Source of the DNA: Cristatella mucedo
Lineage: Eukaryota; Bryozoa; Phylactolaemata; Cristatellidae
Direction of reading: 5' to 3'
DNA: 39,039 nucleotides
Assembly: GCA_009760855.2 (NCBI GenBank)
Contig: WPIO01000478.1
Span: 1-39,039, forward strand
Numbering within the stretch: position 1 is the stretch's first letter; every line of letters starts with the position of its first letter. Both the position numbers and the translations under genes were made by a program. Below the pieces are notes generated by a model that saw only the letters and a program-made list of their open reading frames with translations, had not been told where the DNA came from and searched no databases. This document shows, one piece after another, positions 19,625 through 31,018 of this stretch.

Positions 19625-21545
19625 GTAACTCCACAAAGTCCAAAAGAATGTGAGTGTGTTACACAGGAGAGTTTTGCATAGCAAACTCACAGCCTAAGCG
19701 GCTTTCGGTACGCATTCGGTAGCCAACAGACTTCGTCTCACGCAACAAAGAGAAAGTAGGAAGCAAAGCAAAGTGAGGAGGGCAGTTAGAGTAGTGAGTA
19801 GCATAGAAGTAGCAGCTCAGGACCGCTGAAAAAGATGTGCCATAGTCGGCAGTCGGAGAGTAGTTGTCATTGCGAACGAATTGTGGAAACGAGTTCCACA
19901 GTCTAGGACCTGCAGACCTAAAGCTTCTGTCGCCAACTGTCTTTAAGCGGAGGAATGGGACAGCTAATTTATAGTCCACACAGGACCTCAGGGCACGAAC
20001 AGGCTGAAAGTGATGTACCGGTTCAGCTTGGTACGAAGGAGCCAAGCCGTGGCGGGCCTTGTGGGTCAGCGTAAGAACTTTGCTCTGTATCCTTTGCTCA
20101 ACCGGCAACCATCCTAGCTCTTTCAGCAAAGTCGACACGTGTTAAAACCGCTGGGACTTGAAGACCAGCCTTGCAGCCATATTCATAGTCCGCTGTAGTG
20201 GCATAATTGCTTTCTTTGGCAGCCCAGCCAAAAGGGAATTACAATAATCAAGCCGAGACAGAACTACGGAGCTAGTTAAATTTTTTACAAGCCACTGTGG
20301 GAGACAGCTCCTAACCTTGGATAGGAATCGGATTTTATGGCTAGCTGTCGAGGCAGTCTTCTGAAATAAGCTTTTGAAATTAAGGCAGTTGTCGAACACG
20401 ACACCTAAATTACGAGCACGTGGTGAAGGTCGCACAATAGCATCACTTATTAGAACGGCCAAGCCTTTTAATCCGGACACACGCATAGGGTGTTCTATGA
20501 GCTGAAGTTCGATTTTATCGTCATTTAATCTCAGGAAGTTTTTCTACATCCAGGATCGAATATCGACAAGGCAAGCATTCACTTTCCGAGTTGCTGCAGC
20601 AGATTCCGACGGTTTCAATGAAAAATACAACTGAGTATCGGCAGCATAGAAGTGATATCCTACTCAATGGTCCTTAATCACTTTTCCCAGAGGTTGTGTA
20701 TAAATGGAGAACAGCAAGGGACCGAATACAGACCCTTGAGGGACTCCACAGGTGACCCTTCTCATGTCTGAGACCTGACCCCCACACGACACGGATTTAG
20801 CACGATCAGACACGTATGATTCAAACCACGCCAGTGCTTCGTCTGCCGGACCGAACGTCGTTCTCAATCATTCAAGCAGAACTTCGCGATCAATGGTGTC
20901 AAATGCAGCAGACATATCTAGCAGATCTAGGGCAGTGACATTGCTGTCGTCATTTCCACGTAGAATGTTAACACGGAGGAGAGCAGTTTCAGTAGAGTGC
21001 TGCCTCTTGAACCCTGGTTGAAATGTTTCTTACATTCTATTATTTTCAATATGCTCAACTAGCTGCTTAGCAACATTTTTTTTCAAGAATCTTTGATAAG
21101 AAAGGAAAAAGGAAAACTGGACGGTAGATTGCTATGGCATCTGTGTCTATTCCAGGCTTTTAAGAATTGGTCTAATGGTTGCCGATTTGACGGACTTAGG
21201 GACGACCTCTTTTCCCAAATAAGCAATAAAAATCTCGGTTATGGCAGGGGTAAGTTGGTTTGCAAGTTAAGACCACAGAGGTGAATGTATAGGGTCTTCA
21301 GGAGACGAGCTCTTTTTGCTAGACCTTATTAAGGCAGCCACATCACTGGCAGAAACATTGGAGAACCTCTTAAGAAAGGTCACAGGTTAAGGAACGGCGA
21401 TTGCTTTGGTATGAGGGGGCTAAATGGAAACACAAATGTGCACATTTTTTTTAGTAAAGAGGGCTGAAAACATTTCGGCTACGCCTTTAATATCTGGGGA
21501 GTCAGACCTCACAGCATTGGCCAGTAAACGTTTTAATGTCTTATA
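19625..21545 (-). mobile_element. B-family CR1/L2-like retrotransposon, longest copy, inactive
   Basis: From right to left it covers the linker before RT (about 21545), an N-terminal RT segment resembling RPILK...LLKKILEK (about 21050-21200), GVPQGSVFGPLLFSIYTQ (20664-20867), the active-site strip reading FYAADTQLY rather than YADD (about 20640), NLGVVFDNCLNFKS and LSRLDYCNSLLAGLPKKAI (20142-20486), and a C-terminal segment with SYQAEPVHHF and GDRSFRSAGPRLWNSFPQF (19659-20138). The 3' end is ACAGACGGAGGTAC near 19620. In-frame stops and the lost catalytic Asp show it is dead. No endonuclease domain is present, so it is 5'-truncated. Placement in the CR1/L2 group rests on the CNSLLAGLP and GLAPSY motif style. 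Confidence 0.85.
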
Positions 21546-21744
21546 AATCTGTTCAGTGTCCGACTGGCAGGAATTCAGCTATACTACCAGTGGCATGCTT
21601 GTCTGTCCTATATATGAGTGTCCATCATGCATCGCAGCGCATAATTTCTTTTATAACTATTAGGAATGAAACAACTTCTATCTTTTGCATGCCATTGTCT
21701 TCTCCCTTTAGCAGTTTCGTAGTTTTCCCCAGACACTACCATCT

Positions 21745-22065
21745 ATACCTCACCTTAGTCTGTGGAACTCGCTTACACGATTCATTGGCAACGTCAACTA
21801 CTCTACTACTGAAAACTATGGCTTATCCTTTTTAGTGGTCCTGAGCTGCTACTTTTATGCTACTCACAACTTCAACTGCTCTCCTAAGTCTGCTGTTCTA
21901 ATTACTTTCTCTTTGTTGCATGAGATTGAGTCTATTAGCGACCTAATGCATACCGAAATCCGCTCAGGCTATGAGTGGGCTGTACAAAACTCTCCTTCCT
22001 AACATCAAAGTGGTCTTTATGACTGTGTGGAGTTACAGACGAAGATATTGTACATTAAATTACCT
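21745..22065 (+). mobile_element. B-family 3' end fragment
   Basis: CTTAGTCTGTGGAACTCGCTTAC (near 21755), CTGAGCTGCTACTTTTATGC, and a terminal GGAGTTACAGACGAAGATA near 22050 followed by a TGTACATTAAATTAC tail identify it. It is head-to-head with the long antisense copy ending near 21545, with about 200 unassigned bases between. Confidence 0.7.
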
Positions 22066-22069
22066 TACT

Positions 22070-22925
22070 TATGTCGAGCCCTTCCCGGATTTGATCAGGT
22101 TTAAAACTAACTTAACATGTATTTACTGCAGCATCTAGTGCATCCACGAGATTCGTCTGGTGTGAGCATAAGCATACAGACAAGGGGCATCCTGCCACTA
22201 ACCACATTGAAGTAGACCCATAGGTTGGTGACATCAAGTCTCGCCTTCAGTAACTCACTGGTTGCCAGGCTACTGACCTGTGCAATCGCTGCTTACAGAT
22301 GATGCCAAATGCTACAGCTATGCATTTCTATGGAGAGTGTCACAGCTGGTACATCACACCAAATCTCACTTACCTGCAATAACTCATAGTCAAGCAATAC
22401 ATCGACATCAAAGCGTTATCAGTAACATTTCTTTAAACTTTGTGGTCTTGCCCTAGTCAAACTATCGAATGTATACTCCCACGAGGCTAAGCAGCATACG
22501 GCCTGCTCTTCGGAATCTAATCGTATATCCGTATCTCGTAGAAACGTCTAATCTTTTGGATATCTTACGTTTAGTTCATTTGCTTCCTAAATCTGGGGTT
22601 TCATATTGACTTGTGTCGTGCCATTTTGGACTCGACCATGATTTATAATAACCTAAAGACAAATTTACGGCGGCATTCACTTTATCCATGCGATTTATCC
22701 TGTGTAGGCTTCAGCATCCTGACACTAAGCCCCCTGCCACTAACCACATATACATAATGGCCCTGCGGATGTCACCACTAGCATGGTTAGGGTTGCTGTT
22801 CATTGAGCAGGCTGCCCATAAATATTCCATCAGCTTCCCTTTACATGAATTGTTAAGTGCCTAAATAGAGATCGAGTTCTCTGACCGCCCAATCACTACG
22901 AATCTACTATTATTATTATCATTCA
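22070..22925 (+). mobile_element. Two partial A-family copies in series
   Basis: 22075-22215 matches the A 3' UTR (CCACGAGATTCGTCTGGTGTGAGC, then CTGCCACTAACCACATT). At about 22220 the RT region starts again (TCTCGCCTTCAGTAACTCACTGG, CAATCGCTGCTTACAGATG). It runs to a second 3' UTR ending GTGCCTAAATAGAGATCGAG...ACTATTATTATTATCATT at about 22920. So two A copies of different length abut here; the first has lost its ATT tail. Confidence 0.65.
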
Positions 22926-23079
22926 GGTTGCAATACAATCGTAGGTTTTGTAGGCTGTCATATAAGGCTTTCGGCGAAACGTGAAACTGATTGAATCTAC
23001 TCAACGAAGCTTACCATTATTAAGAGTTGCTAACATTGTACTCTAGTAATTTAGCTAAACAATCGCAACTCCTTGGGAG

Positions 23080-23270
23080 ACAGCACCTTTTGTTCATATT
23101 CTCCCAAAGCCTGGAACTCCCTCTCACTTTTGAATTGCGTCACAACATCTCCTTACTTTTCCACGTTTACAAAGAAGGTTCACATGCATCTATTTATGAC
23201 AAGATTTAGTCGGTCCATGTTATTTGTCCCTCAGGTGCATATCTGGGTTTGAGCTGTAAATGCTTGAATG
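23080..23270 (+). mobile_element. Short A-family fragment
   Basis: TTCTCCCAAAGCCTGGAACTCCCTCTC followed by ACATGCATCTATTTATGACAAG and TTTAGTCGGTCC matches the end of the A coding region and start of its 3' UTR. Both ends are eroded. Confidence 0.55.
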
Positions 23271-24289
23271 TAATATAATTGAATGTAGGTGTAAATGCTG
23301 AACCTTGCTCGAAATTTGCTGTACGAGACATCAGGTGAGTTATCAAAATGAGTCTTGAAATTACCCACAACAAAGAGGAATCAATTGCAGAATCGGCGTG
23401 AAATTAGAGAAATCTGAGATTTGGAGGACTGGTATCAGCATGGCGATTGGCTACTGCCACTACTGATACGTTGTCGTCTCGTGAACTCGACACAGTTGAT
23501 GAGATAGACAGCTTCAAGGAGACACAAGCGGTTTGAAATTGAATGACCAGCTTTTAATAAGAACGACTCCACCTCTACATTGTGATTGATAGGATTAATC
23601 TCTTTGCTTGAACGAAGAAGTTTGTCACCTGGCATCGCTAATGGTCTAACGATCGATGGGATGACCTTTAAAGTGCTTTATCTGGACCTTAACATTTCTT
23701 CATTGGCTAAGTTTCTTGTTAATGTTTTCTTGTGCGTTATTTTCATATATATATATATATATAAGTGATTTAAAGATTGGCAAACATAACGCCTTTCACT
23801 ACCTAAATAACTATCACTCTTCTTGTGCCTGCAATTTTCATTGTGAAGGCAAAGAACAATCTGAAAAAATTCGGTCATAAATACACCCATTCTTTTTAGG
23901 TATAACGGTTCAATTAGAACTCATGTAAACAACCAGGACATAGTAACAAAAAAGTAAATTCAAATCATATATCGTTTTGGGTAAGTTTTGCTGAAATGAT
24001 TAGCAATAGTTTAAGCATGACTTAAATCGCCTTATGTTATTGGAGGTTTATGGGTATTTAAGGTGTAGGGCTTTTACAACAACTCTAATCATTATACTAG
24101 TACATCTATTGTTGCACTCTCAGAGAACCGATAACCTTTTTAGGCACTTTTATATTTCGTTCCTTCACAAGGTCAGCATGCACAAGCACACAAAGAATGA
24201 ATGACAAGGATTCCTTAAACAACGTGGTAAACGGGTGTATTTTAGCTTCTCTTGAAATATGATCACGTGAGGAGATGTCGTGTGTGACG

Positions 24290-24613
24290 TTAGTCAAAAA
24301 TGTTATCAGGATTTAGGCGTCTATATTTGGCACGTAAGAATTGAAGATGGTTCTGGAAATAGATGAGTAGAGTCATACTACCCATGTTAGCATATTGCCA
24401 AAAATCACGGAAACGGTTAATGTTTTGTATTGCAAATTGGTGCAATTCAGCTAAACGTCTTACGAAACATTGAGTGATATCAGTTATTACTAACGTTACG
24501 GTAGATGGAATTGGTCTAAGCTTAGGCCTGCACAAACGGCAAAATTTGAAAATTAGATAGTTTCTTAAACGAAAGGAGAAACAGGAGTATCCATTCAAAC
24601 AAGCTGTGTCCAA
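24290..24613 (-). CDS. Orphan 107-codon open frame (unrecognised)
   Basis: An uninterrupted minus-strand frame runs from an ATG at 24613 to a stop at 24290. The product is basic and rich in Arg, Leu and Phe, with segments such as CFVRRLAELHQFAIQNI and FLRAKYRRLNPDN. It looks helical and less random than neighbouring frames. No domain is recognised. There is no signal peptide, splice support or second copy in the window. It could be one exon of a larger gene, a remnant of a mobile element or chance. Confidence 0.22.
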   Translation of the reverse strand: MDTACLNGYSCFSFRLRNYLIFKFCRLCRPKLRPIPSTVTLVITDITQCFVRRLAELHQFAIQNINRFRDFWQYANMGSMTLLIYFQNHLQFLRAKYRRLNPDNIFD

Positions 24614-25511
24614 CTATTTGTGCTCTTCGGTGGTCCTGATGAGATTTCCTCTGGTGTAGCAACACTGGAATAGAGGCTATATTGCAGTATCATTTACATG
24701 GAACCTAAGATAAGTTTACTTATAATCTTTAGAATTCAACCTTTTATCTTATATATATAAATATAAATATAAATATATACATATATATATTTATTTATAT
24801 ATTGACAAGTGCACTTGTGTGGTAACTTAAAATGAGATATAACCTAGCAGCATTAATAAACGAAATAATAATGTGCATTTAGTTTTTGACACTATCCTGG
24901 GTGTAATAATACATCGTTCTTGATTATGATGACCGATACATTTTCATTTAAATACTCAAGATGTCTGTTGAGTGTACTTTTCGTCTTGCAAGCTTGGTAG
25001 CTATGGATTCTCGAAACTTGCTCTTGGATAGTAAGTTGCCAATCTTTGTTTGGTAGACCTAAACTTGCTGTTGGTAGAACCTGCTGCTGGCAATAGACTA
25101 GATAGCCCCATCGGAACAGGCCTCTGGAAGCATAAGAATTTTGGATAATAATACTAGCCGATTAAATTCTAAGAAAATGGGTTAGCCAGCTCTCACTTAG
25201 ATCAGGTTCAGCTTATCATCATTAAGGCAAAACCTTATAAAGTCTTATGATTTACCCACAGATATAGGTTTAATAGAACAAATGAATTTTAAGTGTGCGA
25301 GGTTTCATTTCAAGAGCCGTGCAATTCAAACAAGTATGCGATCACATTGAATTGAATGCAGCTACATTCAAAAGCTAATTGCTGATTTATCGTACTCATG
25401 GTTAGCGAATTCTTAACTTGTGTGTGCTTACCTATATATACATGCCTGTGTAGAAACACCTGCTCATGACTTTGTTTGTTTATGTGCGTGTGTGCTTGCA
25501 TGTAAACGTGC

Positions 25512-25516
<5 letters not shown>

Positions 25517-25549
<33 letters not shown>
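25517..25549. repeat. (GT)n microsatellite
   Basis: An almost pure GT tract lies inside a wider GTGT-rich zone (25470-25565). It creates the Cys-Val and His-Thr open frames seen on either strand here, which are not genes. Confidence 0.85.
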
Positions 25550-25552
<3 letters not shown>

Positions 25553-25971
25553 TGCGTCTGTGTGTGGCCCATTCCATATTAACAGGTATAAGCCGATCTA
25601 GAGGCCCTCAATCTTGGAACTGATGTTTTAGAACAAAAGTAGTCCATTCAATAAATTAATTAACTGGACGTCATGAAGACTCATATTAATCACTAGTTTT
25701 GATATTAAATCATCTGTACAAGGAGCGGTGATGCTACTCTCTCCATCTTCCCTGTTCCTATCACGGGCTTAAAATTTAGTGGAAATACCAATGTTACCAT
25801 TTTCTTAGTTATTGTTTTCATAGACTAAATCATCTTCCGTTCTTTCAACTGCATTTGAAATGCCATAATCATCGAAAGCTCTGCCTGTAATGTCACTATT
25901 GTCACTAATGCGAGGCATTCGTTACTCATTAACAGACCTGACCAAAGGATGGCTTCTTTATATTACCTGCA

Positions 25972-25981
25972 TGTGTGTGTG

Positions 25982-26032
<51 letters not shown>
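25972..26032. repeat. (GT)n microsatellite forming the tail of a B element
   Basis: The tract abuts ATCTCCGTCTGTAG at 26033, the reverse complement of the B 3' terminus. Read in B sense, the element therefore ends GGAGATAC followed by (AC)n. Other B copies end in ATTAC- or ATTGC-type tails. Confidence 0.8.
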
Positions 26033-26034
<2 letters not shown>

Positions 26035-27115
26035 CTCCGTCTGTAGTTCCACAAAGTCATTAGGACCACGTGGGTGTTATGCAGGTGAGTTTCGTATAGC
26101 CCACTCGGACCCAAGCGGCTTTCAGTAATCATGTGGTAGCCAACAGTCTTCTTCTCTCGCAACAAAGAGTAAGTGGGAATTATAGCTGAGTCGGGAGAGC
26201 AGTTGTGGTAGTGAGTAGCAAGGAAGTAGCAGCTCAGGACCACTGAAAAGGTTGAGCCATAGTCGGCAGTAGTAGAGCAGTGGTTGTTGCATAGGAATTG
26301 TGGAAGCCAGTTCCACGATCTGGGACCTGCAGAGCTAAAGCTTCTGTCGCCAACGGTCTTTAAGCTGAATAATGGGACGGGAATTATTTGTACACACAGG
26401 ACGTGAGGGTGCGAACAGGCAGAAACTGAGGTAGGAGTTCAGCTGGATACGAAGGAGCAAAGCCATGGTGGGCATTGCGGGTCAGCATAAAAACCTTGCT
26501 CGGAATCCTTGGTTAACTGGCAACCATCTCAACTTTTTTAGCAAAGGAGACACGTGCTCAAACCTCTGTGACTGTAAGACTAGCCTTGCAGCCATATTCA
26601 TAGTCAGCTGCAGTTGCCTAATCGCTTTTTTTGGTAGAGCAGCCAATAGGGATTTGCAAAAATCCAGCCGATCTAGAACTGAGAAGCTAGTTATATTTTT
26701 TGCAAGCCACTGTAGAAAACAGCTCCTTATCTCGGATAGGTATTGGACGGGATAGGTAGCTGCAGAACCAATCTTCTGAATGAAACTTTCAAAATTAAGG
26801 AATTTGTCGAAAATGATACCCAAATTTTGAGTATGTGGTGATGGTCGCACTACAGCATCACATACTAGAAGAACAAAGCCCTTGAATCCAACCACCCACT
26901 TGGGGGTCATATGAGCAGTAGTTCGTTTTTATCATCGCTTAATTTCAGGAAGTTTTCAGACATCCGGGATCGAATATCGGCAAAGCAAGCATTCATTTTT
27001 TCAGTTGCTGCAGCATATTCCGATGGTTTGAGTGATAAATACCACTGAGTATCGTCAGCGTACAAGCGATATCCTATTCGTTGGGCCTTAATCACTTTTC
27101 TTAGAGGTTCTGTAT
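26033..27115 (-). mobile_element. B-family retrotransposon, 5'-truncated, with YADD motif preserved
   Basis: Minus-strand frames cover RIGYRLYADDTQWYLSLKPSE (26907-27095), then NLGIIFDKFLNF and DRLDFCKSLLAALPKKAI (26482-26910), then C-terminal pieces at 25929-26316. The 5' truncation lies near 27115, just before the YADD block, close to where the copies in the duplication also start. Stops and frame changes break it. Confidence 0.8.
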
Positions 27116-27419
27116 CAATGGATTTTCATGCTGTCACTGTTCTGACCGAGCATCCATTTGTTCCCATTTTCTTGTAAGGCAACTGGCCAGTTCGGCAGCT
27201 AGGCACTTTTGAAAACCATATGCTTATTCTCTCTCTGTTCCTCTAAGCCGTCTCTTGAAATTTCGGACCAATGCTTTTGGAAGCCATTTTCTCTGCAGGA
27301 TTTTACGTTGGGAAATGACAATCAGAAAAAGTAACCACTGATGTATAAGTTGCATCATCGTTTTCAGACCATCATTTCAGTGACTACAGTTGGGCTTATA
27401 AAGGTCACAGTAAAACACG

Positions 27420-28093
27420 ATACGCATATAAATAAAGAAATACATTGAATAAAGAAATAAAGAAATAAATAAATGAAGAAATAATGAAATAAAGAGATAC
27501 AGAAACTCGATGCCCATATAAATCAAGAAATAAAGTAAAACACGATATGCATATAAATAAAGAAATAAATAAAGAAATAAAGAAATAAAGACATAAAGAA
27601 AGAAATAAAAAAGAAAAAAAAGCAAAAGAAATAAAGAAATAAAGGAATAGAGAAATAAAGAAATAAAGAGATAAAGAAATAAAGAATAAAAAAAGAAATA
27701 AAGAATCAAAGGAATGTAGGAATAAAGAAATAAAGAAGTACATAAATAAAGGAATAAAGAAATTAAGAAATAAAGAAATTAAGGAATAAAGAAATGTAGA
27801 AAAAGGAATAAAGGAATAAAGGGATAAATTCATAAATAAATAAAGACAAATAAATAAATAAAGACACAAAGAAATAAATAAAGAAATAAAGATACAAATA
27901 AATACATAAAGAAATAAAAAAAGAAATAATCATATAAAGAAAAAAGTAAATATATCAAAAAATCAAAAAATCAATAAATAATAAATAATAAATAATAAAT
28001 ATATCAATGAACATATATATTAATAAATAAATAAAAACATAGATATATATAAATAAAAATAAAATTATATATATATATATATATGTGCATATA

Positions 28094-28136
<43 letters not shown>

Positions 28137-28215
28137 TTATTTATTTATTTATTTATTTATATTTATTTATTTGTTTATTTATTAATTAATTTATTATTTA
28201 TTTATTTATATACAG
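27420..28215. repeat. Low-complexity block: AAATAAAG array, TA tract, TTTA array
   Basis: From 27420 to about 28060 the + strand is almost only A, G and T in AAATAAAG or AAAT units. A longer unit (ACGATxxGCATATAAATAAAGAAATA) occurs at its start. (TA)n follows at 28064-28130, then (TTTA)n to about 28215. The left AAAT and right ATTT sides are mutually complementary, so the whole is a large imperfect inverted repeat. Phe/Leu-rich minus-strand frames of up to 154 codons arise from the repeat and are not genes. Confidence 0.85.
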
Positions 28216-28314
28216 ATATATTTATGTTTTTTAGTTATAGAAAACAGTGTAACATCTGACATCATCATGTGCTCTTTGCTCCATATGACTGCCAAGTGCA
28301 GTCTATTTGGAGCG

Positions 28315-28625
28315 ACTATAAGGACAAAACTCAACTATTTGGGACAGCATTTAGTGAATCTCTGTTATTCGTCCTTCGTGTGCTTATGTATGCTCCCACT
28401 GAGCATGCTGCAGCTAACAACACTTGCAAGCTGACCCTGTGCCTCTTACTCCTAACCATGCTATCCACGTTGTTTATCAAGCATGTTATGACATCATTCA
28501 GTCGCATCTCCCTTTGCAGCAAACGTAAAGCATCTATATTGAGATTAAGTTCTCTGAGGGAGCTTTATCAAGTGCTGCATCAATAATTATTATGATTATT
28601 GTTGTTATAGTCCTTATTCAACAAA
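28315..28625 (+). mobile_element. A-family 3' end
   Basis: TTTGGGACAGCATTTAGTGAATC (near 28340), GCTTATGTATGCTCCCACTGAG and AGATTAAGTTCTCTGAGGGAGCTTTATCAAGTGC end in an ATTATTATGATTATTG tail. It sits directly beside the TTTA array. Confidence 0.75.
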
Positions 28626-28719
28626 TATTAGAGAGCCCAATTATTACTTTAATTATTACTTATTACTGCAAATGAAATAAAAAATAGCTGAATAAGAAAT
28701 CTTTATATACATGGTGCTG

Positions 28720-30830
28720 GAGCAGTCTTAACTGCTCCTCAAACCCTGCAAGGAAAGCTCCAAACCTTACGATCCTTGTGATGACCTAGCTGGTGGCTGC
28801 TCTAGCTTTTTTTGTCCAGAACATTTACAAGATCAGAAAGTCCGTTCCTGCGATGGCAGCATCCACCCTAAAATGTTTTCCCTCAATTTTTTGCACTAAC
28901 TCAATGCCTACATTAAAGTTGGTAAGAAGACCTCGTCGTGAACTTAATATCCCAATCAACGAATACAAATAGTCATTGACACTCTATTTTCACTATCCTG
29001 CTCCTGCATTGCAATGATCGGCTGCTGCTATTCATAAAAACCTCATTATTATGACATTATAATAAGGTCATGTCCCAGAATCTTTTAACGAAGCTATAGT
29101 CAGGCCAATATTTAAATATTCGCCACTAGACCAAGAAAACTTGAGCAAGTACTACCCAGTCTCCCTTCTACCATTCACATCAAAGGCATTGGAAAGAGTC
29201 GCTGCCGACTAGCTGTACTCACATGTTAAAACTTTAAACCATACTAGCAAGTTCAAGTCAGACCTTAGAGCTAATCATTCCCAAAGTCAGAATTGCTTCC
29301 ACTGTATAACAATCTACTTCGGCATGCAGGGTGAGTAGGTTAGCTCTGCTTGTTTTGCTCGATCTTTCAGCAGCTTTTGCTACTTTCGTTCAACAAGTCC
29401 CTTTTGAGCGCCTTGTATCTCGACTGGTCATCACTAGCATTTCGTTGCAATGGTTTTGGTCTTATATCAGAGGGAGGCGTCAGAGTATTTATGTGAATGA
29501 ACCAGGAAAACTTGAGGTACCTCTAAAACATGGGGAACCTAAGAGGTCCCTGCTTGGTCAGATTTTTTCACGGCTTATGCTCTCCCTCTTGCTAATGCGA
29601 TTGCCAAGAGCAGTCAAGGCCTTAGCTTCAATGCTAATGACACTCAAATGTAACCTTGCTTTGATCCATCCCAGTTCTCGAGCAGGTCAAATTCTCATAG
29701 CTTCCTTGCTGCATGTATTGATAACAACTGGAAATGGATGGCAGCAAATGTTCTTAAATAGATTGATGATAAAAATAACTTATTAGTTGTGGTCAAGCCA
29801 AGTGCAATTATTATATTGGAAGGGTTAACACTTAAACTCTGGTCTGCCAGCATATCTACTGCTGAATCTGCACGAAATCTAGGTGCTATGTTCCAAAGTG
29901 ACCTACAGTTATGCGACCAAATTAGCTAGGCAATCGGTTCTACATACTATACATTTTGTTTGTGTATCAAGAATGATTTTACTCACCATTCAATTGCATT
30001 TTACTTTGCAGCAAATGTAAAGCACCTAGAGAGAGAGATTAAATTCTCTGAGAGCGCTTTATCAAGTGCATTATCATTATTATTATTATTTTTTCAGCTA
30101 CATAATGTTACTAAAATTCGGGCTTGTTTATATAGTGATTTTCCATCTAGTTTGATCCACGCATATTGTACATCCCGTCTTGACTTCTCAAACTCAGTGC
30201 TAGCTGACCTACTGACTCGTGCAATCAGGAGCTTACAGTTGGTGCAAAACTCTGGGGCGAGGCTTGTCTTTCGTGAGCTTTGCAGCTGCAGCCGTATACC
30301 ATTTCTTGACGTCCTGCATTGGCTACCGGTCATGCAAGGGATCAACTTTAATGTTTTTTGCTCACTTTTACGTCCCTAAATTCATCTGCTCCTGGCTAAC
30401 TTCCAGGTCTATCCCCACCAGCTAGGCACCACACCGCCAGTTTTTCGAAATTCAACTGTTTTCCTATACTATTTGCAAACCTCAAATGCTTAGGAGAGCC
30501 CTCATTTAGTTCCTCTGCTTCCAAAGCTTAGAACTCACTAACGATCTGCTTCACGACATACCTTGACTTGACTACATTTGAAAAAAATATATAAAAACGG
30601 ACCTGTTTATGACAGCTTTTAGTAGGTCGCTGTGATTTGTTCCTTATGTGCTTATTCGTGCTGACATAGTTTCATGCTGCAAATAACCGCCCCTGCATGC
30701 TGATCCTTTGTGTGGAACTTCAAACCCCTTTATTTATATCGTTGGTCAAACGTAATACGGTTCACCATTCGATCGTTTTTATTTCCAGCCAATATAAAGA
30801 GCCTAGAAAGAGATTAAGTTCTCTGAGTTT
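28720..30830 (+). mobile_element. A-family (L2-like) retrotransposon, longest copy, interrupted
   Basis: It begins in the pre-RT linker (FVQNIYKIRKS near 28815). It continues through PESFNEAIVRPIFK and YYPVSLLPFTSKALERV (near 29080-29200), LLDLSAAFATF (29331 onward), a decayed GxPxxSLLG strip, ANDTQ in place of ADDTQ near 29630, and ESARNLGAMFQSDLQL near 29870. A second A 3' end interrupts it at 29940-30091. The RT then resumes (KIRACLYSDFPSSLIHAY, SRLDFSNSVLADLLTRAI) and reaches its own 3' UTR near 30790-30825. There is no endonuclease domain and there are many stops. Confidence 0.8.
29940..30091 (+). mobile_element. Nested, very short A-family 3' end inside an older A copy
   Basis: ATTTTGTTTGTGTATCAAGAATG..GCAAATGTAAAGCACCTAG..GAGCGCTTTATCAAGTGC and an ATTATTATT tail (30073-30089) form a complete terminal segment of about 150 bases. 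RT sequence that belongs together lies on either side (TGCGACCAAATTAGC before; TTTTTTCAGCTACATAATG after). Confidence 0.7.
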
Positions 30831-31018
30831 CTTATGCAACGACGAGTTCTCTCATACTGCCGACTGTGGCACATCTTATTCAGCTTTCCTTAGCTGCTAC
30901 TTCCAGCCAATATAAATAGCCTGGAAAGAGATTAAGTTCTCTGAGTTTCTTATGCAACGACGACTCCTCTCATACTGCTGACTATGGCACATCTTATTCA
31001 GCTTTCCTTAGCTGCTAC
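30783..31018 (+). repeat. 118-bp tandem duplication of an A/B junction
   Basis: Units 30783-30900 and 30901-31018 both start TTCCAGCCAATATAAA and end TTAGCTGCTAC, with only a few differences. Each unit contains the A terminal segment (GCCTAGAAAGAGATTAAG / GCCTGGAAAGAGATTAAG) fused to B sequence from CTTATGCAACGACGA. The A/B fusion therefore formed before the duplication. Confidence 0.85.

Larger units (their letters stand above)
23271..25971. other. Largely unassigned region with microsatellites
   Basis: Apart from the candidate frame at 24290-24613 (-), it holds short TA tracts (23745-23763), an ATAAATATA-rich patch (24750-24800) and a (GT)n tract at 25517-25549. No retrotransposon family of this window was recognised in it, which makes it the longest stretch without A, B or C. 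Confidence 0.4.

Noticed and set aside
21536-21835. 99-codon + frame MSYKSVQC...
   Set aside because: It spans the gap between two B copies and runs into the + strand B 3' end; no motif or splice support.
25929-26243. His-Thr-rich 104-codon frame
   Set aside because: It joins a decayed B C-terminus to the adjoining GT microsatellite, so it is not a protein of its own.
27377-27869. Phe/Leu-rich minus-strand frames of 110 and 154 codons resembling membrane proteins
   Set aside because: They come from the AAATAAAG array read on the opposite strand. The composition follows the repeat unit and two frames are open at once.
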